Source of the DNA: Streptomyces sp. UNOB3_S3
GTDB lineage: Bacteria; Actinomycetota; Actinomycetes; Streptomycetales; Streptomycetaceae
DNA: 43,659 nucleotides
NCBI RefSeq assembly: GCF_020740895.1
Contig: NZ_JAILXP010000009.1
Span: 1 to 43,659, forward strand
Reading direction: 5' to 3'
Below are positions 7,288 through 14,600 of this stretch, in pieces (position 1 is the first letter of the stretch; each line of letters opens with the position of its first letter). Under the pieces are notes generated by a model, which saw only the letters and a list, made by a program, of their open reading frames with translations, searched no databases and had not been told where the DNA came from. The translations under genes and the position numbers were made by a program.

Positions 7288-7667
7288 CCTTCGGTCTCCT
7301 TGGAGGCAGGCGCGGAATCAGAGTCCCACGCATCGGATTGTGTTGACGGTGCTTCTTCCGAACTGTGGTGCACTCGTCCGGCCATCTCGTGGCGTGGCCA
7401 ATGGCCGGGCGGGCGGGGTGCCCCGCTCCGATCACCCGTGCGGGGGCCGCTTGTGGCAGCCGTGACCGGAGCGGGAGCGGTGGTGCTGCCTCGGCCGCTC
7501 GCGACTCGGTCGGGGCGATACCCGCCTCTCTGTGATCCCCGTCGGCACTCGGGGGATGGCATCGACAGAGGGGGCGGGGTGGTGTCCGCTCCTCTGCGAC
7601 TGCGGCCCCCGTGGGAGTGCGGCACGGGTCGGATGGCATCGGCAGAGAGGCGGACGGATGGGGGCAT
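7284..7667 (-). CDS. Hypothetical disordered protein
   Basis: A 127-aa protein, rich in Arg, Pro, Ser and Gly, with no recognisable fold and an acidic C terminus (KETEG). Support comes from context: it begins 13 bases after the previous stop and overlaps the next gene by an ATGA, as expected inside a tight operon. The low-complexity composition also fits a spurious frame, so confidence is modest. The DNA contains an imperfect direct repeat of about 24 bp (around 7553 and 7630). Confidence 0.4.
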   Translation of the reverse strand: MPPSVRLSADAIRPVPHSHGGRSRRGADTTPPPLSMPSPECRRGSQRGGYRPDRVASGRGSTTAPAPVTAATSGPRTGDRSGAPRPPGHWPRHEMAGRVHHSSEEAPSTQSDAWDSDSAPASKETEG

Positions 7668-7680
7668 GCAGTGAGTCGTG

Positions 7681-8514
7681 CTAGTCGGTGGAGACCGCCC
7701 CGATCAGGTCGGTGGCCTCGTTCTCGTTCTGGTCGGTGGACGGGGCGTCCGTCTCGGTGACGGTCTCCGTGGCGGTCTCTTCGGGTTCGGTCTCGTCGGC
7801 CGCGGGCATGCGACGTCTCCTTTTATTCGTGTTGGCTCCGGCCCGGGTGAGCTCGGAGTACTCGCCTTTCACGGGGCGAGCGGCCGGCGGGGGCCGGGCC
7901 GCCACGTTCAAGGACTTGCTACCGAGGGCCTGATAGGTGGCGTATCGCTGTACTCCGCAGCGGCAGGTGGCGACGCCGCGATCGGTCAGCCATGCCGTCG
8001 ACGGGTGAGAACAGGGGATCGGCCTGTGGAGGAGGCGGTGCCCCGCGCCCGCCGGGCGCCATTCGACGCAGGGGGACACGGCCGGGATGTCCGGCGGGCG
8101 TGGGCGACTACTGGGGGCGGGCTGGTCGAGCGAGTACGCGGTCAGCTTCACGAGCGGGAGGCCGACGGTGATCTCCAGTCTCTTTTTATCGCGCAAACGC
8201 TCCATCGCGTGTTCGTACTGGCGATCGTCGGCCGCCCACGACCGCAGGGCCTGAGCTGGGTCCGGGGTACCGACAGGAAGGCCAAGGCGCAACACCCCCA
8301 GGCGCAAGGGATCCCCGGGAGCAGGGTCCAGCCGGTCAGCGAGGAGGATCGCGTGCCATCGAAGCCAGCGGACGGCGAGGCGCGGTGTGGTGGTCGGCTC
8401 CCCAGCGAGGCTGGTGATGCTCTCGCTGCCGATAGCGGCGATCAGCTCGCACCAGAACCGGTATTCGAGCCTCGGGATACTGGAACGTCCGGGACTACTG
8501 GGCTTCGTAATCAC
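7681..8514 (-). CDS. Hypothetical protein with acidic tail
   Basis: A 277-aa protein starting from GTG 8514, which overlaps the stop of the upstream gene (GTGA). The N-terminal 130 residues look helical and folded (RLEYRFWCELIAAIG, RLAVRWLRWHAILL). A Cys/His region follows near residues 170-200 (CSHPSTAWLTDRGVATCRCG). The last 45 residues are a Thr/Glu-rich acidic tail. I do not recognise the family. Coupling to the resolvase-like gene suggests the two proteins work together. Confidence 0.6.
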   Translation of the reverse strand: MITKPSSPGRSSIPRLEYRFWCELIAAIGSESITSLAGEPTTTPRLAVRWLRWHAILLADRLDPAPGDPLRLGVLRLGLPVGTPDPAQALRSWAADDRQYEHAMERLRDKKRLEITVGLPLVKLTAYSLDQPAPSSRPRPPDIPAVSPCVEWRPAGAGHRLLHRPIPCSHPSTAWLTDRGVATCRCGVQRYATYQALGSKSLNVAARPPPAARPVKGEYSELTRAGANTNKRRRRMPAADETEPEETATETVTETDAPSTDQNENEATDLIGAVSTD

Positions 8515-9128
8515 CGGAGCCCCCGGTGGCGCGTACGCCAGCTCCTGTCCGCCACGCTGGCCTGAATCTCGATGTCCAGGGATACCGGACCGACATCCGC
8601 AGCCTTCACCTTCCACTGCGTGCCAGCCGCAGGCGTCCTCAGTTCGTACTGGAACCCGTCCCAGTCCACTACGACGCCGATGCAGTTACGACGGGAGTCT
8701 CGAACAACCTCATCGACCTTGAACAAGGACTCTTCGATCGAGCCACCGGCGGGGACCAGGTAATGGGCGAAGGCGTCGCGTTTTTTCAGCCAGTCGCGCA
8801 GGACGATCTTCGCGGCGGGGCGGTAAGCGATCTCGGACTCGTCGGGCGCGATAAGACCTGCGACCTGATAGTTCGTGATGAGCCGTTTGACCTTCGGCCA
8901 CGACTTCCGGTCCGTACGCGTGGTGGTGACGCTGACGGTGTCGTGGAGCTCGGCGTGCACAACCCAGTCACGAGCTTCAGCCTGCTCGTGCAGGGCCTTC
9001 ATCGTGGCGTCGAGGTGGAGGTCGGAGGGGGCGCAGGTGTAGAGAACCACCGTCACCCGCTCGCCCCAGCCCGTGGAGGCTGTGGCCAAGGCTCGGCGGC
9101 GGTTGATGTCGCTCGGCGTACGGGTCAT
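8511..9128 (-). CDS. Resolvase-like protein lacking the catalytic serine motif
   Basis: A 205-aa protein. The first 120 residues follow the pattern of a serine-recombinase N-terminal fold: an opening strand RVTVVLYTCAPSD, then a helix MKALHEQAEARDW, then VVHAELHD, then a helix and AGLIAPDESE. The active motif YxRxS is replaced by YTCAP, so recombination is unlikely. The C-terminal part, after LVPAGGSIEES, is unrelated to a recombinase DNA-binding domain. It starts 168 bases after the XRE regulator gene, in the same direction. It may be a DNA-bending or regulatory relative, but family assignment is by pattern only. Confidence 0.5.
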   Translation of the reverse strand: MTRTPSDINRRRALATASTGWGERVTVVLYTCAPSDLHLDATMKALHEQAEARDWVVHAELHDTVSVTTTRTDRKSWPKVKRLITNYQVAGLIAPDESEIAYRPAAKIVLRDWLKKRDAFAHYLVPAGGSIEESLFKVDEVVRDSRRNCIGVVVDWDGFQYELRTPAAGTQWKVKAADVGPVSLDIEIQASVADRSWRTRHRGLR

Positions 9129-9295
9129 ACGCGTAACCGTCCCGCTACCGAGCCCAGTGGTACAGAAACGCAGCGGACGACTCTGGGAACTTGTCTCTCA
9201 TGAACTCGTATGCGACGGACGACAGTTGAAGCACGAACGCCAAGCGGTCGTCCGTCACATACCAGTGGAGCCGTTTGGAGACTCGGGTGGTGAGT

Positions 9296-10534
9296 TCAGA
9301 GGGCTGACCTTGCGGTCGCCGGCGGGAATCCGTGCGTCACGCTGGAGCGCATTCCGATGAGTTCCGTGACTCGCCGCAGGCGGGCAGTAGAGGCCTGTCC
9401 GACCTTGGCGACGATCACACTCGGGAGAGCCTGGTGGCGAGCCCACTGGGGCGCGCCCGTGAGCGTTGCCTCCAGCGTATCGAGGGAGGCATCCCAGAGG
9501 TTCGCGTCGGCCTGAGCCATCGCCTTGTCCATCGCGTACCGGTTCTGGGCTGCTTCGGTTAGCTGTGATACGTCCCTGATCCCCTTGATCAACTTCAGGG
9601 CCTTCCCAGTCTGCCCCAACGCCACGTTGATCCCGACTGCCTGAGTAGAGGCTGTGACAGGTCCGAAAAGGGTGCCGTACGCCTTGTGCTCGGAGACCAT
9701 CCGAGCCCCCGTGGCGTGCGACTGCGACAGGTAGTCCGCGGTGCGTTCCTTGTCCTTGAGGCGGCTGGCAACAACCGCAGCGAAGTTGATGTGACTCCCG
9801 TACACGGTGAGCTGTTCAGGGGTGGCTTTGGAGAACCTGGGCTCGGTGTCGGTCGCGGCCTTTTCGGCGAGCTGGAGCGCTGCCGGGAGTCGGGCGTCCC
9901 GAAGGTAGATCCACGAGCGCCCCGAGGTCACGATGGCCGGCTGGAGCTCATCGGCGCAGCGCTCGGCCGCGAACTGGGCGTGCCCGATGGCCGCATAGGC
10001 GAGATCACGGGCCCCCATGAGGTTGGACACGTACGCAGACAGGCGGTAGGCATCGGCCAGGAGCCCCCAAGCCTCGTCCACGCTACCGGCGGGCTGGTTG
10101 TGCCGATGCATGGCGGCCTGCTGAAGGAGCGGGGCGGCCAGGGCGCCAGCGTCGACATAGTGCCCCTTCCAGTACAGCGCCCAGCACCTGTTGATGGCCG
10201 CTCGGATGCCCGCAGCTCCGTCGGCTTCCTCAAGGTGATCGGGCAGGAGGCCCGCGGCCGTGTCGTGCACGACCTGCGACAAGGTTCGCACCATCGTTCG
10301 GTCAGCTTGCTCCATGGCCCGACGCGGTGCCTGCTGCCCGAGGACCACTGACGTGTCGACGCCTAGCGCGTCCGCGATCAACATGAGCGTGTTGAGCGTC
10401 AAGGCCTTGTCCTGCTCGGCCTTCTGGACAGTGACGACGGAGAGTCCTGTCATCTCGGCAAGGGCGGACTGAGTGACATCCTTGCCCCGGAGGATCTTGA
10501 TCCTTTGGCCGGTGGTGTAGTCGCTCCACTGCAT
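9296..10534 (-). CDS. XRE-family regulator with TPR-like C-terminal domain
   Basis: A 412-aa DNA-binding regulator. The Cro/CI-type helix-turn-helix is at about residues 10-65 (QSALAEMTGLSVVTVQKAEQ). The remaining 340 residues are alanine-rich helical repeats like the TPR domains of large Streptomyces XRE regulators that respond to a peptide or other ligand. ATG 10534 is preferred over a TTG three codons upstream because GGAG lies nine bases before it. Palindromes directly upstream suggest autoregulation. It heads the minus-strand operon and could be the lysogeny regulator; the target is inferred. Confidence 0.85.
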   Translation of the reverse strand: MQWSDYTTGQRIKILRGKDVTQSALAEMTGLSVVTVQKAEQDKALTLNTLMLIADALGVDTSVVLGQQAPRRAMEQADRTMVRTLSQVVHDTAAGLLPDHLEEADGAAGIRAAINRCWALYWKGHYVDAGALAAPLLQQAAMHRHNQPAGSVDEAWGLLADAYRLSAYVSNLMGARDLAYAAIGHAQFAAERCADELQPAIVTSGRSWIYLRDARLPAALQLAEKAATDTEPRFSKATPEQLTVYGSHINFAAVVASRLKDKERTADYLSQSHATGARMVSEHKAYGTLFGPVTASTQAVGINVALGQTGKALKLIKGIRDVSQLTEAAQNRYAMDKAMAQADANLWDASLDTLEATLTGAPQWARHQALPSVIVAKVGQASTARLRRVTELIGMRSSVTHGFPPATARSAL

Positions 10535-10554
10535 GCTCGGCAACTCCGTTCTGG

Positions 10555-10583
10555 GACATGTCTGTTCTTGAACGGTACCCGTT
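10555..10583 (-). promoter_or_regulatory. Palindrome cluster upstream of the XRE gene
   Basis: Three small palindromes lie within 29 bp of each other: GACATGTC (10555-10562), GTTCTTGAAC (10564-10573) and the near-palindrome AACGGTACCCGTT (10571-10583). They are 21-49 bases before the XRE start, where operator sites for the regulator are expected. Confidence 0.45.
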
Positions 10584-10740
10584 TACCTTCAGGTCCTGCG
10601 GCCGAAGCCGGGGCCGCAATCACTCCGTAAGAAGCGTGCGCTTCCGCCCTGCGTGAGCCGGCTGGCTTCCCGCGGGCTAGGTCGGCCGAGACCCAAGGGA
10701 CCCACGGCAAGGTCAGATAGTGGACAGCCCTGATAGGCAG

Positions 10741-10760
10741 CCCCCTCTTTGAAGAGGGGG
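10741..10760 (+). terminator. Hairpin with short T run
   Basis: CCCCCTC and GAGGGGG pair around TTTGAA, followed by TTTCTC. It would stop or attenuate rightward transcripts starting near the XRE promoter region. Confidence 0.6.
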
Positions 10761-11392
10761 TTTCTCATTGTCTTGATTAGTTATATAGGACCGCCCCACA
10801 AATAACGTAGGTGTGACCCGGGTGGCTTGGTGACACCCACGGGCCGATCTGTGGCCGAGGTCACCAACCAGTGGCCGTTTTGCAGCCCTCAGTCGACTCG
10901 CCGGCCCAGGACCCCCGGCGAAACCGCCGCAAACTTCCCCGCCTCAAGCGGTATTCACGCCCATGCCGACATGAAAAGCCCTCAGGAATTGCCGGAATGG
11001 GGAATCTTCATACCCGTACACGGTCGGAAAGAGGCACCCCCGGTGGGTCCTTTTCTTTTCTTTCCAAGCATTACCCCCGGGTCCCAAAAGGGCCTCTGAC
11101 CTGCGGAAACACAGCTTTTAGAGGGGTTTGGAGGGGGGTTTGGGATTAGGCTCCAATTCAAAGATTGTGGCGTGGATCACCCTCAATTTCTGGTGCGGGG
11201 AATTGTTGGTGATGTAGAAAGGGATCACGGTTTTATTGCTCACCTGATCGGGTGGGCTCAACCGGGCGGCTGGAGAGAACGTGCCGCTAACGAACTAAGA
11301 CTTATGGCGCTCCCCACGGTGTGGGTCGCAGCGCCTCCGAGAAACGCGTGTGGTGCGGCCTGGGGCCGCTCCTGGATACCTGTGGGGTGGAT
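10761..11392. other. Long intergenic region, regulatory or origin candidate
   Basis: No convincing gene in about 630 bp. It opens with an AT-rich stretch (about 10765-10810), unusual in this DNA. The section from about 10960 to 11240 also looks lower in G+C. At 11121-11144 there is a G-run repeat (GGGG, GGGGGG and GGG separated by TTT-containing spacers). ATCACC and GGTGAT half-sites occur near 11177 and 11206. It is a plausible site for the early promoter and perhaps the replication origin. Small open frames at 10827-11149 lack motifs. Confidence 0.4.
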
Positions 11393-11641
11393 ATGTCGAA
11401 GCGTCGTGTTGTGGCCGGTGTGCTGGCCGCTGTGGTGCTGATGGTGGGGACGGGGACGGCGGGGTCCGTGGCGGGTGAGTCGGGCAAGCGGGCGGCGGTT
11501 GAGCGCGTGTCGGTGGATGCGTTCAACGAGGGGTTCGACGAGGCCCTGTGCAGGCCGATCCGGGGCAACGACCGCACGGATGGCGGCGGCTGGATCGTGG
11601 ACGGCGCAGGGAACGTGTGCGGCGAGTACGAGCCCAAGTGA
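11393..11641 (+). CDS. Small exported/membrane-anchored protein, unknown
   Basis: An 82-aa protein. It has a basic start and a hydrophobic stretch VVAGVLAAVVLMVGTGTAG (about residues 6-24), then a polar domain with two cysteines (ALCRPIRG and GNVCGEY) that could form a disulfide outside the membrane. ATG 11393 is preceded by GGGGTGG. It is the first gene of the rightward early operon, 39 bases before the 1913-aa fusion gene. Function unknown; superinfection exclusion is one possibility, by position and export only. Confidence 0.65.
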   Translation: MSKRRVVAGVLAAVVLMVGTGTAGSVAGESGKRAAVERVSVDAFNEGFDEALCRPIRGNDRTDGGGWIVDGAGNVCGEYEPK

Positions 11642-11680
11642 CTGCAAGGCCTTGTGGGGACCAGAGAGAGGAGTGGGACG

Positions 11681-14600
11681 GTGCTGAGTGAGGCGCAGTA
11701 CAAGATCGTGCAGCGTGCCAGCTGGGGCCTGCTGCGCGTGCAGTACGAGATGGGGTCAAGCGTCGTCCGCTCGTACTCCCGTGAGGTGGACCACCGAATC
11801 ACCGGGATCAAGGGCGAGCGGCGGGGCGCGGTCCGCAAGGACTCGGTGGAGAAGCTGATTCGGGAGGGTCTGCTCACCCGTGAGGGCACCGGGTTCCACG
11901 TGCGGCTGACGGACTCTGGTCGTGCTGCGCTGGCCGCGTACGAGAGCCCGCAGGAGACGATGGCTGAGCCGGATTCGGAGCCGGAGGAGAGCGAGCCCAC
12001 GGCGACCGAGGACCAGGAGCCGACCCCTGCCCCGGAGGAGCTTTCAGGGTCGGTCACGCTTAAGTGGTCGAAGCAGCCCGGTGGTTGGGGCGTCACGGCG
12101 TCTTGGTGTGACATGTTCTTTTGGGTGCTCCAGAAGAAGGGGCGGTTCTACGTGAGCCGTACCAGGGAGCGGCACGACCGGCCCTCTGAGTGGTCACGTC
12201 GCGTGAAGGGGCACGGTGACATGCGTACGCGGCAGGACGCGGAAGCCGCGATGATCGCGCACATCCGCAAGCGCCAGACTGCCGAGGCTGAGTACCTGCG
12301 GGAGATCGCGGAGGCGGAGAAGCGGAACGCCCCCGTGTGGGTGTCGACGCTGGACAAGGGGCCGTTCAAGGCGCCTCGGCGCATGCGGCCGGAGAAGGTT
12401 GTGGCCGAGTGGGGTGACGCGGTGACGTTCGAGGTGATCGAGGAGACCCCGGAGGAGCCGCAGAAGCAGATGGAGCCTGCGCCGGTTGCTCCCTGGCGTG
12501 ACGCGGTGCCGGGTGAGCCGGTCGACGTCGAGACGTCCGAGGGCACGGTGCAGGTGCGCTACGCGGGATACGACCGCGAGTGCCGTTGGGAGCACTGCGG
12601 GTGCGACGACGACGCGTGCTCGTGCCCTCCGCGCCCGGTGATGCTGTGCGACGGGGAGAGCCAGCCGTACGCGTGGGAGGCCTGCCCGGAGTGCATGGCA
12701 GGCATGCTCTTGGTGTCGGCGGATGTGATCCTTGCCGCCCTGCCCAGTGCGACGGCGGCCGGTTCCGCAGAGTTGCGTCACCCGCCGTTGGTCGGCCCTC
12801 TGCGCATGTCGCTGGTGTGGCAGGTGGAGGAGCTGGAGCCCGGCTATGAGCGGGTGGTCTTCCTGGGGCAGGAGTTCCGTCTCCTCTCCGATGGAGTTGG
12901 GCGCTATCAGTTCTTCACGGCGGCGGGGCAACGGCTGTGCGGGCCGTTGGCGTGGGCGCCTCGTGAGACGGCCCTGTCCAACATCGAGTCCTTCGCTTTC
13001 GCGGGCGTACCGCGTGAGGCCCTGCGGCTGGTGCGGCTGAATGAGGAGACGCGCGTTCACTGCGTGATGTGTGAGCCCGGGTTCGCCTGGGGCCGGGACA
13101 AGTCAGCGAAGGCCGTGGTGGAGATCGCGGGCGCCGGTGAGGTGTTCGTGTGCGATGGCCCGTTCCACCTGGGGATTCTCGGGCTCGTGCCCGACGAGTA
13201 CACGGACGGGCTTTCCCCCGACGCCGAGCGAGCGGCGTTGGCGCAGTACACGGCCTGGGTCGGTGGCCAAGGCGAGCGTCCGTTGACGGTCGCGGAGCGA
13301 GGCGCCCAGCCGAGGCGGAAGGCGGCGCGTGCCGCCAAGCGGAAGAACACAGTGGGTCAGGCGGGCGCACAGGCGATGGAGACGGGGAACAAGCACGTGA
13401 AGGCGCCGAAGGTCAGCGACATCACGTTCGACGGCGATAAGGGCCGTGAGCTGGCCGAACTCCTGGGCCACACCTATCGAGTAACCATGTTGGCGGGCAC
13501 GTACGACGCCGTGCACGTCGCTTCGGGTGAGCGGGTGTGCAGGTATGAGAAGTCCCGCCCGGTCATGAAGCGGGCGATCCTCGCGGACGCGGTGGAGCGT
13601 GGCCAGCGGCAGACCGACGGTGTGGTCGTCAAGGTCGCGGCCCCGTCCGTGGTGGTGGAGACGACACGGGAAGAGTCGGTCTCTGAGTACGGGTGGGAGC
13701 AGTACGGGCAGCGGTTTGCCGTCGGTGACGTGGTGTGCTCGGGGCACCCGCGTGCGGAGGGGGACACGGGCGTTGTGGTCTCCGTGCGGGAGCGCGGCGA
13801 CGGCGAGCAGATCGCGGGCGTGCGCTGGGACGGGAGAGCGGTCTCCTACGAGCAGTGGTCGGGAACGCTGGTGTCTGTGCCGGTGACGGTGGTGGAGCGG
13901 GCCGAGGGCCCGCAGGCCCTCACGAACGCCCCCGCACCGACAGCGGACCTGACGGATGTGGTGGACGCGGAAATCGTCGAGGAGCAGCCGCAACGGGTGC
14001 CGCTGTCGTACGCGGACTTGGAGGGCAAGGCGCTGGGCGACTTCGCCGCGCCCGAGGATTTGGCGGACCTGGAGCGGCTGGCCGGGGTGTGGCCGGTGCG
14101 GTGGCTGTTCGAGGGTAAGCGGCGGGCGGTGAACCAGTTCGGAGGCTGTGGGGGGTGGTGCGTCGGCATCCGTGAAATTCTCGGCGCTGATCTCGACATG
14201 GTGTGCATCGACCTCAGCGCGGACGCGGTGGCGACGTCGGAGGCAGCGGGATGCAACGCGATTCAGGCGGACGTGACCACGCTGGACCCGGAACACCCCG
14301 CCCTGCGCTGGACAGAGTTCCTGATCTCCTCCCCGCCGTGTACCGACTGGACGCCCGCAGGTAAGAGGCTGGGGCACCTCCCGGAGAACCTGGCTGTCCT
14401 GGAGGAGGCCATTAACCGCGCTGCCTGGGCCGCAGGGAATTACGAGTGGGGGGAGACCGGGGAGGAGGACGAGGACCACCCCGACTGGGACCCGGAGTTC
14501 CCGCCCCACTACGGCCCGCCGTCCGGGGAGACGTGGGACGAGGTCCGCGCGATCACCGACGCCATGACCGCGCCCACGGCCAAGCTGATGCTTGAACCGG

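Noticed and set aside
7553-7657. Imperfect direct repeats as a possible CRISPR or iteron array
   Set aside because: Only two diverged copies of about 24 bp; no regular array anywhere in the window.
8526-9203. 225-aa plus-strand frame
   Set aside because: Antisense to the resolvase-like gene; no motif.
11121-11144. G-quadruplex
   Set aside because: The G runs cannot make four separate tracts of three with loops; reported only as a repeat in the control region.
10827-11149. Two short plus-strand frames in the control region
   Set aside because: No motif, overlapping each other, weak starts; composition does not look coding.
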